This document shows, one piece after another, positions 1 through 9,666 of a stretch of DNA of 64,000 bases. The stretch is from positions 140,092-204,091 of the forward strand of contig JACKAN010000004.1 in the NCBI GenBank assembly GCA_020635055.1, in the 5' to 3' direction. The stretch is from Pseudobdellovibrionaceae bacterium (lineage in GTDB: Bacteria; Bdellovibrionota; Bdellovibrionia; Bdellovibrionales; UBA1609). The notes beneath the pieces were generated by a model, which was not told the origin of the DNA, ran no database searches, and saw nothing but the letters and a program-made list of their open reading frames with translations. A program made the translations under genes and the position numbers. The first letter of the stretch is position 1; every line of letters begins with the position of its first letter.

Positions 1-212
1 AAAAAAGCATTGTTTCTTCCAGGAGTCTGCCATTTATTTTGTCCACGGCCACGACCATGGGTTTGAAATTCAGTGAAGTAAACTCCACTGGTTTGTTTTA
101 ATTCAGTTAAGTTTTTTTTTGCTAAATCATTGGTGCTTTCGGTGGATTCAACAAAATTATGATAAATACTATTTTTAAGACACCAATCGGAAATAACTTT
201 AGCAATTTCCAC
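1..212 (-). CDS. birA: Biotin--[acetyl-CoA-carboxylase] ligase, 5' part only (runs off the window)
   Basis: Only the N-terminal 70 codons are visible; the gene continues beyond position 1. The translation contains VESTESTNDLAKK followed by FQTHGRGRGQNKWQTPG, which matches the substrate-recognition start and the biotin-binding GRGRxG loop of BirA-type ligases. These enzymes use ATP and biotin to biotinylate the carrier domain of acetyl-CoA carboxylase. The ligase motif comes within about 20 residues of the start, so this version has no N-terminal DNA-binding helix-turn-helix and is probably not a repressor. The GTG start overlaps the nadC stop (TAGTG), indicating translational coupling with nadC. 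The start is inferred from that overlap and the family length. Confidence 0.85.
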   Translation of the reverse strand, partial: MEIAKVISDWCLKNSIYHNFVESTESTNDLAKKNLTELKQTSGVYFTEFQTHGRGRGQNKWQTPGRNNAF

Positions 213-1045
213 TAGTGGTCCTTCCAGTCAAAAATTAAACTGATATCTGCGCAAGGCGCTGAATGAGTGAGGGCTCCTACGCTTATATAGTCCACACCTA
301 ACTCGGCAACGCTTGTAACACGATCCAAATTCATATTTCCGCTGGCTTCTAGCTCAGTCCCAAAGTGTTTAATTTCAACTATGCTTTTCATTTGTTCATT
401 GGTCATATTGTCTAACAAAAGCCTTTGAACTTTATACTCAAAGGCAATTAGAGCCTCTTCCTTATTTTTAACTTCAACATGGATGGGGCTAAGTCCCTTT
501 TCTACAAATTTACTGAGAACATTTCTTATACCCCCACAGAGGGCGATATGGTTTTCTTTTATTAAAATGGAATCGCTTAAATTCATTCTATGATTAAATC
601 CGCCACCATCTACGACAGCTTTTTTCTCAAATATTCTTAGCGTGGGAGTTGTTTTTCGCGTGTCTAGGATTTTACATTTTGTATGCTTCACTTTATTTAC
701 AAATTGTGAAGTTAAAGTAGATATTCCGGTAAAATGACCTAAAAAATTCAGAGCGACTCTTTCTGCTTGAATAATTTGTATCAAATCACCAACAAGAGTA
801 GCCATTTTTTGACCGGCCAAAATATTGTGGCCATTATTGAAGTGCCAGCGGATTTCTGCCTGTGGATCTAAATGTTTGATACAGGCATCAAAAACTTCCG
901 TGCCAGATAGGACGAGATCCGATTTAGCAATGAGTTGTGAACGACCATTCAGATGATCAATGTCCAAATGACTAGTTGTGATGTCTTTTTGAGGAATGTC
1001 TTCCTGAAAAGATTTTTTGACCAACTCTTCAATAATTATTTTCAT
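212..1045 (-). CDS. nadC: Quinolinate phosphoribosyltransferase (nicotinate-nucleotide pyrophosphorylase)
   Basis: This enzyme converts quinolinate and PRPP to nicotinate mononucleotide in de novo NAD synthesis. At 277 residues it has the family's usual length. Family motifs are clear: DTRKTTP at about 128-134, GGGFNHR at 147-153 and LIKENH at 161-166, which bind quinolinate and PRPP. The usual DTRKTTPG loop has Thr instead of Gly (TPTLR), a mild change. It overlaps the end of the upstream receiver-domain gene by 4 bp and the birA start by 1 bp, so the three genes look co-transcribed. No nadA or nadB is in the window. Confidence 0.95.
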   Translation of the reverse strand: MKIIIEELVKKSFQEDIPQKDITTSHLDIDHLNGRSQLIAKSDLVLSGTEVFDACIKHLDPQAEIRWHFNNGHNILAGQKMATLVGDLIQIIQAERVALNFLGHFTGISTLTSQFVNKVKHTKCKILDTRKTTPTLRIFEKKAVVDGGGFNHRMNLSDSILIKENHIALCGGIRNVLSKFVEKGLSPIHVEVKNKEEALIAFEYKVQRLLLDNMTNEQMKSIVEIKHFGTELEASGNMNLDRVTSVAELGVDYISVGALTHSAPCADISLIFDWKDH

Positions 1046-2175
1046 CTTAATGAATTTTCGGTTTGTTCTGCTAACAGTCTTTTTAATTCTCGCTCAATGA
1101 TTTGTGTTGCGAGTTCAGGAACCACTTGCCAAACAACGCGCTCTACGATTTCTTTACTTTGTGCGCGAATGAGGTCAGTCAAACGCTCTTCACTCAATTG
1201 AGGCAAATCACTAATATCAAAGGATTTAGACTTATGGCTTTCAGGAGGAATATCGATTTCTAAATCCATATCCTCGTTATTATTGTAAGATTTATTAGAT
1301 AATGGAGGAATTAACGAAGAAGCTCTGGTTGCAGCTTCCACTGCGCTTTCTGGAATAATTCTCTCTAATGCAACTTCTTCTTCTTCAACGTTGGTGTTAT
1401 CGTTAATTTGTACATTTAATTTAAATTTTTCTATATTGCCTTGAATCCACTCGGAATCCTCTTCGCCCTCAGTTAGAAATTCTTGATCTTTACTCTCAGA
1501 CTTTGCCACTCGGGGTGGTATTTGTTGAGTGATGTTAACAGCTTCAAAACTTTCCATGTTCCAGTAGGAGCTGGTTTCCGCGTTATCGGTTTCCTGGAGT
1601 TCTTTTTGTAAGACTTGTTCACTTGGTGCTTGTAAGGGATTAGCCTTCACTTTTTGCAATGGAGGAAGCGATTTTTCGGGCGCTGTATTAGTTATTGTGT
1701 TTGGCGAGGTCACTGTTTTTTTCGCCTTTTCTTTTTGGTTAGCTTTGGCCTCGTCGAATTCAGGCAATTCTGGAAAATCCAAAAATTGTGATAAGTTTTG
1801 GGTTTGAACTTTTGGCACTAAATTTTGAATAATAGATCTTAAATCATCCACATCAAAAGGTTTTTCTAATTTTGCATCGGCGTGGGAGGCTTGGAACTTA
1901 TCTTCATCAATATCCATAAACCCACTCCACATTAAAACAATGGGAATTTCTTTTAAATCAGGAGAAACTTTAATTTCTGAGCTAACTTGATAGCCACTCA
2001 TTTGTTGTAGCAATACATCGGCAAATATAATGTCGGGCTTAAAATCATTGGTAACTTCGATAACATCACCGCCGACATTAACGCATTTAATTTCAACTCC
2101 ATAGTCCTGAAGTGACAGTTGAAAAACTTTTTTAATTGTCGGGCTTTCGTCAGCCAGTAAGACGCGCAAGGCCAT
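1042..2175 (-). CDS. Receiver-domain protein with long variable linker and conserved C-terminal helix
   Basis: The N-terminus (MALRVLLADESPT) is a CheY-like receiver: acidic DE pair, phospho-acceptor Asp in IIFAD, Ser in MWSG, and Lys in LEKPF. A long acidic low-complexity linker of about 170 residues follows. The last 45 residues (starting LTDLIRAQSKEIVERVVWQV) form an amphipathic segment of a type seen at the ends of several deltaproteobacterial receiver proteins. No DNA-binding or catalytic output domain is visible, so it probably works through protein contacts; the partner is unknown. The chosen ATG gives a normal receiver start. An in-frame ATG at 2229 would add 18 residues and is preceded by AAGG close to the codon, so it cannot be excluded. 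No histidine kinase is adjacent. Confidence 0.8.
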   Translation of the reverse strand: MALRVLLADESPTIKKVFQLSLQDYGVEIKCVNVGGDVIEVTNDFKPDIIFADVLLQQMSGYQVSSEIKVSPDLKEIPIVLMWSGFMDIDEDKFQASHADAKLEKPFDVDDLRSIIQNLVPKVQTQNLSQFLDFPELPEFDEAKANQKEKAKKTVTSPNTITNTAPEKSLPPLQKVKANPLQAPSEQVLQKELQETDNAETSSYWNMESFEAVNITQQIPPRVAKSESKDQEFLTEGEEDSEWIQGNIEKFKLNVQINDNTNVEEEEVALERIIPESAVEAATRASSLIPPLSNKSYNNNEDMDLEIDIPPESHKSKSFDISDLPQLSEERLTDLIRAQSKEIVERVVWQVVPELATQIIERELKRLLAEQTENSLR

Positions 2176-2264
2176 GAAATAAGTAAACGATTTTTGATCG
2201 AAGTAGTCAATGGGAAATTTAAGCTTCATTGACCTTAATTAAGAATTATCTGATATTGTGCCCT

Positions 2265-3344
2265 GTGATCTCAATTATTGATAAATACATATCTAAAGCA
2301 TTTTTGATCTATTTTTTTGCTGGTCTTTTAGTTTTTGTAACTATTTTCTTGGCTGTAGATTTTATGGGTGCATTTGCTCGTTATGAAGTATCGATTCAGG
2401 TTTTGATGAAATACTATGCCTATTCAATTCCTATGATTATTTACCAATTGATTCCCGTCGGATGTTTGTTGGCAACGGTGTTTACACTATCCATGTTTAA
2501 TAAAAACAGTGAGCTGATTGCTATGTTTAGTGTTGGCTTGTCCTTGGCGCGTGTGAGTGCCCCTATGTTGGCCATAATTTCTTTGATATCTGTTTTTAGT
2601 TTTTGGATGGGTGATTACTTGTTGCCAGAGTTTTCTAAACAAAAAAACTATGTGTATTATGTGGATATAAAAAAGAAGCCGGGTCTATATTCTACAGTTA
2701 AAACGGACAAAATATGGTATCGATCTGAAAATATTCTTTTTAATATAAAATCTTTGAATGCGGATGAGAAAAAGGCTTATGGTATCACTCTTTATTTTTT
2801 TAATGAAGACTGGCACTTGGTTCAGTTAATAAAAGCAAATTCTGTCGACTTAAAAGGGAGCGTTTGGACTTTAAAAAAAGGGCAGGTTACATTGTTTTCA
2901 AAGGATTTAGATTATCCAGTCTCAAAACCCTTTGTCAGTAAAAATATTCATATGAACGAAGATGTTGCAGATTTGGAAGACTCTTCCAGTTCGGGTGATG
3001 TTATGAATCAGGAGCAACTTAAAAAGTTTATCAAAAAAAATAAAGAAGCGGGTTTGGACACGCTCCGTTATGAAGTCGATTTTCATAGTAAGTATGGCTT
3101 TGCTTTTGCGGCTTTTGTAATGTCTATGATCGGAATTCCTTTTAGTGTAAAACGACAACGCTCTGGTGGACTGTTCTTAAATATTGGTATTTGTATGGGA
3201 TTGGCCTTTTTGTACTGGGTACTTTTCAGCTCTTTTGTAACTATGGGAAAACATGGCTTGATCCCACCAATAATAGCGGCATGGGGTCCCAATGTTTTAG
3301 GTATTTTAATATCCTTCATTCTTCTGGTTAGATTAAAGCAGTAG
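2265..3344 (+). CDS. LptF/LptG-type permease (YjgP/YjgQ family)
   Basis: This is an inner-membrane permease of the type that extracts lipopolysaccharide for the Lpt bridge. The layout is diagnostic: about three membrane helices at the N-terminus (DKYISKAF entry, FFAGLLVFVTIFLAVDFMGA), a roughly 150-residue periplasmic beta-jellyroll, then three C-terminal helices with the family phrase GIPFSVKRQRSGG. At about 360 residues it is the usual size. Only one such gene is present and its LptF/LptG partner is not in the window, so I do not assign a symbol. I favour the GTG at 2265 (VISIIDKYISKAF); a TTG at 2229 would overlap the opposite-strand gene's alternative start. Confidence 0.85.
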   Translation: MISIIDKYISKAFLIYFFAGLLVFVTIFLAVDFMGAFARYEVSIQVLMKYYAYSIPMIIYQLIPVGCLLATVFTLSMFNKNSELIAMFSVGLSLARVSAPMLAIISLISVFSFWMGDYLLPEFSKQKNYVYYVDIKKKPGLYSTVKTDKIWYRSENILFNIKSLNADEKKAYGITLYFFNEDWHLVQLIKANSVDLKGSVWTLKKGQVTLFSKDLDYPVSKPFVSKNIHMNEDVADLEDSSSSGDVMNQEQLKKFIKKNKEAGLDTLRYEVDFHSKYGFAFAAFVMSMIGIPFSVKRQRSGGLFLNIGICMGLAFLYWVLFSSFVTMGKHGLIPPIIAAWGPNVLGILISFILLVRLKQ

Positions 3345-3399
3345 GCTTTTACAGCCCAAGGGTCTTGCAGATTACAGCTCTTTCGTGTAAGAAAATGAT

Positions 3400-3987
3400 A
3401 TGTTATTAGAGGTATTAAAATTTCCGGATCCTCGTTTGAGAATCAAGTGTAAACCCATTGTTAAAGTCACTTCCGAATTGGCAAAATTTGCTGAGGACAT
3501 GTTAGAAACCATGTATGCTAATAAGGGTATTGGTTTGGCTGCGGCCCAAGTGAATCGACCTGTCCGATTTCTAGTTATTGACACCCGTCCTCGAGATGAA
3601 GGTGGGCGTTACGATCTTTCACAAATGACAGAATTAGAAAAACAAGTTCAGCAACCGCTATTTTTATTCAATCCACAGATTTTAGTAAAAGAGGGAAAAA
3701 CAACTTACGATGAGGGTTGTTTGAGTGTTCCCACTTACTTTGAAACTGTGGAGCGCTATGAGTATATTGAAGTCAAAGGGCTTAATTTAGAGAATAAAGA
3801 ATTTTTAGTAAAAGTGGATGGCTTACTCAGCATTTGTATTCAACATGAAATCGATCATTTGGATGGCAAGTTGTTTATAGATCGTTTGAGTACAATAAAA
3901 TCCAATCGTATTAAAAGTAAAATTAAGAAATTTGGCTATCCCTCTCCCGAAAAAGAGGATGAAGATAATTTAGAACACAATTTATGA
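3400..3987 (+). CDS. def: Peptide deformylase
   Basis: Removes the N-formyl group from new proteins using a bound divalent metal. All three family motifs are present: GIGLAAAQ (43-50), EGCLS (105-109) with the metal-binding Cys, and QHEIDHLDG (148-156) with the two metal His and the catalytic Glu. It has 195 residues, slightly longer than the E. coli enzyme because of an insertion before motif 2 and a charged tail. The gene overlaps fmt by 4 bp (ATGA), the usual def-fmt pairing: Fmt adds the formyl group to initiator tRNA and Def removes it. Confidence 0.97.
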   Translation: MLLEVLKFPDPRLRIKCKPIVKVTSELAKFAEDMLETMYANKGIGLAAAQVNRPVRFLVIDTRPRDEGGRYDLSQMTELEKQVQQPLFLFNPQILVKEGKTTYDEGCLSVPTYFETVERYEYIEVKGLNLENKEFLVKVDGLLSICIQHEIDHLDGKLFIDRLSTIKSNRIKSKIKKFGYPSPEKEDEDNLEHNL

Positions 3988-4943
3988 GTCAAATTAGAGT
4001 AGTTTTTTTAGGAACCCCCGAGTTTGCCTGCGAAGGTCTAAAGCAACTTATTAAAGATGATCATTTTCAAGTCGTAGGTGTGGTGACTCAACCGGACAGA
4101 AGGTCGGGGCGAAAAATGCAATTGCGACCCTCACCAGTAAAAGAGCTCGCCTTAAAACACAAGTTAGCTGTAATTTCTCCGGAAAGTATAAATGAAGAAA
4201 ATGTCTTAAATGAAATTAAAACTTGGAATGCGGAAGCGGCCGTAGTGGTGGCTTTTGGGCAAATAGTTTCACAAAAATTTTTAGATATGTATCCAGGAAA
4301 AGTTGTTAATTTACATGCTAGCCTTCTCCCTAAATGGCGTGGAGCTGCACCTATTCAACGTTCAATTATGGCAGGGGACAAAGAAACAGGAGTTTGTTTA
4401 CAAGTTATGGTAAAAAAACTAGATGCCGGGGCGGTATTAGGAAAGCGAAAGATCCTACTTAATGATGATAAAAATGCAAAACAATTGCATGATGAAATGG
4501 CTATATTGGGAGGAGAGCTTTTACATGTTGAGTTTATGGATTATCTTCGTGGGCATTTGACTCCTCATCCCCAAGAAGAATCTTTGGTTACTTACGCAAA
4601 AAAAATTGAAAAAACTGAGGGACTTATTGATTTTAATGATGATGCATTAAATATTCATCGAAAAGTTTTGGGCTTAATTATGGGACCGGGATCTTATACA
4701 TTTTTAGATGGTAAAATGCTAAAGGTTCACAAAACAAGGGTTATGCTTCAGAATCAAGTGAGGACTCAAGAAAAAATTGTACCCGGACAAATTGTGGCAA
4801 TAAATGAAGGAATTAAGGTGCAATGCGGCCAAGATTTTATCGAAATACTGGAAATTCAACCAGAATCACGCCCCAAGATGTCTGTGAGTGAGTACATAAA
4901 AGGCAAACCATTAAATGTGGGTCAAAGATTTAGTATTGAGTAA
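3984..4943 (+). CDS. fmt: Methionyl-tRNA formyltransferase
   Basis: Transfers a formyl group from 10-formyl-tetrahydrofolate to Met-tRNA(fMet). It has 319 residues, the usual length. The N-terminal Rossmann domain starts VVFLGTPEFA. The catalytic signature NLHASLLPKWRGAAPIQ lies at about 109-125 and the catalytic Asp is in KKLDAGA near 146. A C-terminal tRNA-binding domain with the expected GPGSYTFLDGK beginning follows. The start overlaps the def stop by 4 bp. Confidence 0.97.
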   Translation: MSQIRVVFLGTPEFACEGLKQLIKDDHFQVVGVVTQPDRRSGRKMQLRPSPVKELALKHKLAVISPESINEENVLNEIKTWNAEAAVVVAFGQIVSQKFLDMYPGKVVNLHASLLPKWRGAAPIQRSIMAGDKETGVCLQVMVKKLDAGAVLGKRKILLNDDKNAKQLHDEMAILGGELLHVEFMDYLRGHLTPHPQEESLVTYAKKIEKTEGLIDFNDDALNIHRKVLGLIMGPGSYTFLDGKMLKVHKTRVMLQNQVRTQEKIVPGQIVAINEGIKVQCGQDFIEILEIQPESRPKMSVSEYIKGKPLNVGQRFSIE

Positions 4944-4984
4944 GTGTTGACCCATCTGGGCACTCATGGGAAAAATTCTACATT

Positions 4985-5641
4985 ATGTTGAATAAATTTA
5001 TGATCGCCCCAAGTATTCTTTCCGCAGATTTTGCTCGCTTAGAAAATGAAATTAAAAAAGTAGAGTCCGCTGGCGCGGATTGGATTCATGTCGATGTAAT
5101 GGATGGACATTTTGTACCCAATTTAACAATTGGTGCTCCCGTCGTAAAATGCATAAGACCCGTTACAAAATTACCTCTGGATGTTCATTTAATGATTGAA
5201 AATCCAGAAAAATATTTGAATGATTTTGCCCAAGCAGGTGCTGATTACATAACCGTTCATATTGAAGCTGTTAAAGAAACTGAAAATTGTTTAAAACAAA
5301 TTCAAAGTTTAGGCTGTAAAGCCGGCATCACACTAAGGCCTGGAACCCGTCTAGATAGGATTTTACCATACTTGCACTTAGTAGAATTAGTTTTAGTCAT
5401 GACTGTCGAACCGGGATTTGGTGGACAGTCTTTTATGAAACAGCAAATTGAGAAAATAAATATATTACGTAAAGAGATTGATAAAAATAAATATAAAGCT
5501 CTTATTGAAGTGGATGGGGGAATAAACATAGAAACGGCTCGACAATGTCAAAATGCCGATGTTTTAGTTGCTGGAAGTTTTGTTTTTAAAAATGATTATA
5601 AATACGCAATAGAGGGATTGAAGGCAGCAAAATGCAATTAG
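4985..5641 (+). CDS. rpe: Ribulose-phosphate 3-epimerase
   Basis: Interconverts ribulose 5-phosphate and xylulose 5-phosphate in the pentose phosphate pathway. It is a TIM barrel of 218 residues, the usual length. Diagnostic strings are APSILSADF near the start, HVDVMDGHFVPN with the catalytic Asp and metal His, VMTVEPGFGGQ and VDGGI at the phosphate-binding end. It follows fmt after 41 bp and overlaps hutH by 10 bp, so its mRNA probably continues into the histidine-utilisation genes. An internal ATG at 5000 is an alternative start; neither has a strong ribosome-binding site. Confidence 0.95.
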   Translation: MLNKFMIAPSILSADFARLENEIKKVESAGADWIHVDVMDGHFVPNLTIGAPVVKCIRPVTKLPLDVHLMIENPEKYLNDFAQAGADYITVHIEAVKETENCLKQIQSLGCKAGITLRPGTRLDRILPYLHLVELVLVMTVEPGFGGQSFMKQQIEKINILRKEIDKNKYKALIEVDGGINIETARQCQNADVLVAGSFVFKNDYKYAIEGLKAAKCN

Positions 5642-7164
5642 AAATAAATGGTGAAGATTTAAATTTAGAAGATGTGTGGGGAGTGGCACACCATAAAGTA
5701 CGGGTTAAGTTGTCCTCATCATCTCGTGAAAAAATGAAAAAATCGCGAAACTATATTGAAAACAGAATCCAACGTGGAGATGTCATGTATGGCATCAATA
5801 CAGGTTTTGGTTCTTTTAGTGATGTTAGAATTTCAAATGCCGATATTGAAAAGTTGCAAGTCAATTTGATTCGCTCTCATTCGGTGGGAATTGGCGAACC
5901 TTTTACGATAGAAGAGTCGAGAGCGATCATGTTGTTGCGTGCCAATGCCCTGGCACGAGGACACAGTGGAATACGCGACCTAGTCGTCGATAAAATTTTA
6001 GAATTTTTAAATAATGATATTATTCCGGTGATTCCTCAGCAGGGAAGTGTTGGGGCCAGTGGTGATTTAGCTCCTCTTTCTCATTTGGCCCTTGCTCTTA
6101 TTGGTGAAGGTGAGGTTTGGCTGGATGATAAAATTACTTGTGTAAAAGAAGTGATTGAAAATAAAAATATAAAACCATTGCAGCTTCAAGCTAAAGAGGG
6201 GCTCTCTTTAATAAATGGATGCCAAGTTATGACAGCTGTAGGTTTGTTAAATGCCTACGAAGCACGGCGCTTGGCTTGGATGGTGGATTTGGCTGGGGCC
6301 ATGTCTTTAGAAGCCCTTCAAGGAACTAGAGCCGCTTTTGATCCATTAATATTTGCAACTCGTCCGCACCCAGGAGAGGCAAAAACTGCAAGAAATATTT
6401 TGAAACTTCTAGGGGAGTCATCTGAAATTTCAGAATCACATAGAGATTGTGGTCGAGTACAGGATGCTTATTCTTTAAGATGTATACCTGCCGTACATGG
6501 TGCAGCGAAAGACAATTTGAATACAGGCTTGAAATGTTTAGTTACAGAAGCTAACTCTAGCACAGACAACCCTTTGGTTTTTCCCGACGAAGATAAGGTT
6601 TTAAGCTGTGGAAATTTTCATGGTGAACCCGTAGCCTTTGCACTGGATAATATGTGTATTGTAATGAGTGCAATGGTGAGTATATCTGAGTGTCGAATAG
6701 AAAAACTTATTAATCCAGCCATGAGCGGGTTGCCCGCATTTTTAGCACCCTCAGGTGGATTAAATAGTGGGATGATGATTGTACAAGTAGCTGCAGCTTC
6801 ACTAGTAAGCGAAAATAAAATTTTATCACACCCGGCTTCTGTAGATAGCATTCCTACTTCCAATGATAAAGAAGATCATGTGAGTATGGGAACTATTGCC
6901 GCCAGAAAATTGGGAAAAATTATTCGCAATGCCGAGAACGTAGTGGCCATGGAGTTGTTGTGTGCCTGTCAGGCTTTAGATATGTTAAAACCCCATAAAC
7001 CCGCATCTGCAGTTGCCGCTTGTCTTGATGTAATTAGAACTAAAGTTCCTTATGCCGCAGAGGACAGAGTGTTTTCGCGAGATGTTTTAGAAATAAAAAA
7101 ACTTATTAGAAGTGAAAAATTGATTCAAACAATAGAACAAAGTATTGGGGCCCTAGAGTATTAA
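5632..7164 (+). CDS. hutH: Histidine ammonia-lyase
   Basis: Deaminates L-histidine to urocanate, the first step of histidine breakdown. The self-cyclising Ala-Ser-Gly triplet that forms the MIO electrophile is present at about 142-144 in [14 protein letters not shown]. Other family strings are YGINTGFG near residue 45 and [11 protein letters not shown]. At 510 residues it is full length. It overlaps rpe by 10 bp and is followed 10 bp later by hutU, so the genes are in one transcription unit. Confidence 0.97.
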   Translation: MQLEINGEDLNLEDVWGVAHHKVRVKLSSSSREKMKKSRNYIENRIQRGDVMYGINTGFGSFSDVRISNADIEKLQVNLIRSHSVGIGEPFTIEESRAIMLLRANALARGHSGIRDLVVDKILEFLNNDIIPVIPQQGSVGASGDLAPLSHLALALIGEGEVWLDDKITCVKEVIENKNIKPLQLQAKEGLSLINGCQVMTAVGLLNAYEARRLAWMVDLAGAMSLEALQGTRAAFDPLIFATRPHPGEAKTARNILKLLGESSEISESHRDCGRVQDAYSLRCIPAVHGAAKDNLNTGLKCLVTEANSSTDNPLVFPDEDKVLSCGNFHGEPVAFALDNMCIVMSAMVSISECRIEKLINPAMSGLPAFLAPSGGLNSGMMIVQVAAASLVSENKILSHPASVDSIPTSNDKEDHVSMGTIAARKLGKIIRNAENVVAMELLCACQALDMLKPHKPASAVAACLDVIRTKVPYAAEDRVFSRDVLEIKKLIRSEKLIQTIEQSIGALEY

Positions 7165-7174
7165 GGAGAAAAGC

Positions 7175-8830
7175 ATGAGTCGAGTCATACATCCACCCAC
7201 GGGAACTCAACTGAATTGCAAAGGTTGGTTACAAGAGGCTGCCTACCGAATGATCCAACATAATTTAGATCCCCAAGTCGCAGAAGAGCCGGACCAACTG
7301 ATTGTCTATGGCGGAAGAGGAAAAGCCGCGCGCAATTGGTTGTGTTACGATAAAATTCTTCAAGCTTTAAAAGATTTAGAAAATGATGAGACTCTTCTTA
7401 TTCAATCCGGAAAGCCCGTTGGCATAATTAAAACTCATGAAGATGCTCCTCGCGTATTGTTAGCAAATTCCAATCTCGTTCCCAAATGGGCAAACTGGGA
7501 AGTTTTTGATGAGTTAGATAAAAAAGGTTTAATGATGTATGGACAAATGACGGCAGGATCTTGGATTTACATAGGAACTCAGGGAATTATCCAAGGAACC
7601 TATGAAACTTTTGCCGAAGCAGGAAGACAACATTTTCAAGGAGATCTTAAGGGAAGAATTATATTAACGGCTGGACTAGGAGGCATGGGTGGAGCTCAAC
7701 CACTAGCCGGAGTTTTTGCCGGGGCGACGGTTTTAGCGGTAGAAGTAGATCCCTATCGAATTCAAAGACGGCTGGAAACAAAATATGTTGATGAAGCTGT
7801 GGAGTCCGTAGATGAGGCTATTAAATTAGTAAATCAATATAAAAAAAATGGCGAAGCAAAGTCAGTAGCGCTTCTCGGGAACATGGCAGAAGTCATACAT
7901 CAATTAATGGAAAAGAATTTTTATCCCGATATTTTAACAGATCAAACTTCGGCTCATGACCCATTGTTTGGCTATATTCCCGAGGGATACAATATTGAAC
8001 AGGCCACAGAGTTGCGCAAAGTAAATCCAGACAAGTATTTAAAATTATCCAAGAAAAGTATTGCTAAGCATGTAGAGGGTATGTTGGCCATGCAAAAAAA
8101 TGGTGTAATTACTTTTGACTATGGAAACAACATTCGACAAGTCGCTTTGGAAGAGGGAGTTAAAGAGGCTTTTAATTTCAAAGGCTTTGTACCACTTTAT
8201 ATTCGACCTTTGTTCTGTAAAGGCAGTGGACCTTTTCGTTGGGTGGCTTTGAGTGGTGATGAAAATGATATTAAGGTAACCGATGAGTCCTTAAAAGAAT
8301 TGTTTCCTCATAAAAAACATCTTTTACGTTGGTTGGACATGGCAGAGAAGCGAATTGCATTTCAAGGTTTGCCCTCCCGCATATGTTGGTTGGAATATGG
8401 TGAGCGTGTGCAAGCGGGCTTAAAATTTAATGAGCTTGTGGCTAAAGGTTTAGTGAAAGCCCCTTTGGTAATTGGCCGAGACCATTTAGATTGTGGTTCT
8501 GTAGCTTCACCAAATAGAGAAACAGAAGCTATGAAAGATGGTTCGGATTGTATTGCCGACTGGCCAATTCTTAATGCTTTGGCTAATACAGCTTGTGGGG
8601 CTACGTGGGTGAGTTTTCATCATGGTGGTGGAGTTGGAATGGGTTATAGTTTGCATGCAGGCCAAGTGATTGTATGCGATGGAACAGATGCCGCAGCAAA
8701 AAGACTGGAAAGAGTATTGACTGCAGATCCAGCTATGGGAGTGTTTCGCCATTTTGATGCTGGTTATGAAGAAGCTAAAGTTGTGGCCAAAGAAAGAGGA
8801 GTGATTCGGCATGGAATTCCATTTTCATGA
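7175..8830 (+). CDS. hutU: Urocanate hydratase
   Basis: Adds water to urocanate to give imidazolonepropionate, using tightly bound NAD as an electrophile. It has 551 residues, typical for the family. The NAD-binding glycine-rich run [12 protein letters not shown] and the family strings [23 protein letters not shown] and [12 protein letters not shown] are all present. A good ribosome-binding site (AAGGAG) sits just before the ATG. Its last codons overlap the next gene by 4 bp. Confidence 0.97.
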   Translation: MSRVIHPPTGTQLNCKGWLQEAAYRMIQHNLDPQVAEEPDQLIVYGGRGKAARNWLCYDKILQALKDLENDETLLIQSGKPVGIIKTHEDAPRVLLANSNLVPKWANWEVFDELDKKGLMMYGQMTAGSWIYIGTQGIIQGTYETFAEAGRQHFQGDLKGRIILTAGLGGMGGAQPLAGVFAGATVLAVEVDPYRIQRRLETKYVDEAVESVDEAIKLVNQYKKNGEAKSVALLGNMAEVIHQLMEKNFYPDILTDQTSAHDPLFGYIPEGYNIEQATELRKVNPDKYLKLSKKSIAKHVEGMLAMQKNGVITFDYGNNIRQVALEEGVKEAFNFKGFVPLYIRPLFCKGSGPFRWVALSGDENDIKVTDESLKELFPHKKHLLRWLDMAEKRIAFQGLPSRICWLEYGERVQAGLKFNELVAKGLVKAPLVIGRDHLDCGSVASPNRETEAMKDGSDCIADWPILNALANTACGATWVSFHHGGGVGMGYSLHAGQVIVCDGTDAAAKRLERVLTADPAMGVFRHFDAGYEEAKVVAKERGVIRHGIPFS

Positions 8831-9666
8831 AGTTTTTCTTACTTATCTGGTTACAGTTTGCTTCACAATGCTGGGCTAATGATCAATTAGAAATTGTACC
8901 AAAAGCCTTATATGAATTTGGTGCTGGAGCTGGATTTTTTGAAACTCCATATTATCAGGGCTCCAAACAACTTCAACGACGCACAATAGGATTGCCTTAT
9001 TTTATCTATAGAGGAAAAATTTTAAAGTCCGATCGCGAAGGAGGAACGCGAGCTGAATTTATAAAATTAAAAAATTTTCGATTAGATTTGAGTTTTTCAG
9101 GGAATTTTTCTGCAAGCTCATCCGAAATTGCTGCCAGACAGGGGATGCCAGATTTGGCATGGATGGGAGCCGTTGGACCACGAGCGGTATGGCGACTTTA
9201 TAATTCGGCCAAGTATGGGAAAGTAAGATTCCATTTACCATTACGAGCGGCATTTGTTACAGACTTTAAAAGAACTGGGGATCAGGGTTTTTTGTTTCAT
9301 CCCAACTTTACTTACAATATTGATAAAGTTTTTTTTCACTGGCTGGACTTTTATTTTCGTGGGGGCACAATATTCGCAGACGATAGGTATATGGAATATT
9401 ATTATGAAGTCTCTCCAAAATTTGTGAGTTCCACAAGAAAACTATATCAAGCACAAGCAGGATTATTAGAAACTCATTTTGACATGGCGGCGGCATTGCG
9501 CTTGAATCCTAGATGGCGTTTATTTTTTGGTTTGGAGTACAGTTGTTTTGATGGTGTTGCTAATAGTAATAGTCCTCTGTTAACGGCAAGAGACACTGCG
9601 AGTTTGGCAGTAGGTGTTGTGTGGACTCTTTTTGAATCAGAGGCAAGGTCTGGGAAATGGTATTAA
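8827..9666 (+). CDS. MipA/OmpV-like outer-membrane barrel protein inside the hut cluster
   Basis: A 279-residue protein with an N-terminal signal peptide ending near CWANDQ, followed by alternating beta-strand sequence. The start of the mature part ([26 protein letters not shown]) and the C-terminus ([20 protein letters not shown]) match the MipA/OmpV family of outer-membrane barrels. The gene overlaps hutU by 4 bp and hutI by 10 bp, so it is embedded in the histidine pathway. I infer that it may be a pore for histidine, urocanate or peptides. Family identity is fairly sure; substrate is a guess. Confidence 0.75.
   Translation: MKFFLLIWLQFASQCWANDQLEIVPKALYEFGAGAGFFETPYYQGSKQLQRRTIGLPYFIYRGKILKSDREGGTRAEFIKLKNFRLDLSFSGNFSASSSEIAARQGMPDLAWMGAVGPRAVWRLYNSAKYGKVRFHLPLRAAFVTDFKRTGDQGFLFHPNFTYNIDKVFFHWLDFYFRGGTIFADDRYMEYYYEVSPKFVSSTRKLYQAQAGLLETHFDMAAALRLNPRWRLFFGLEYSCFDGVANSNSPLLTARDTASLAVGVVWTLFESEARSGKWY

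Noticed and set aside
8507..8812. 101-codon minus-strand frame inside hutU
   Set aside because: Shadow of the hutU coding sequence with low-complexity His/Ser content.
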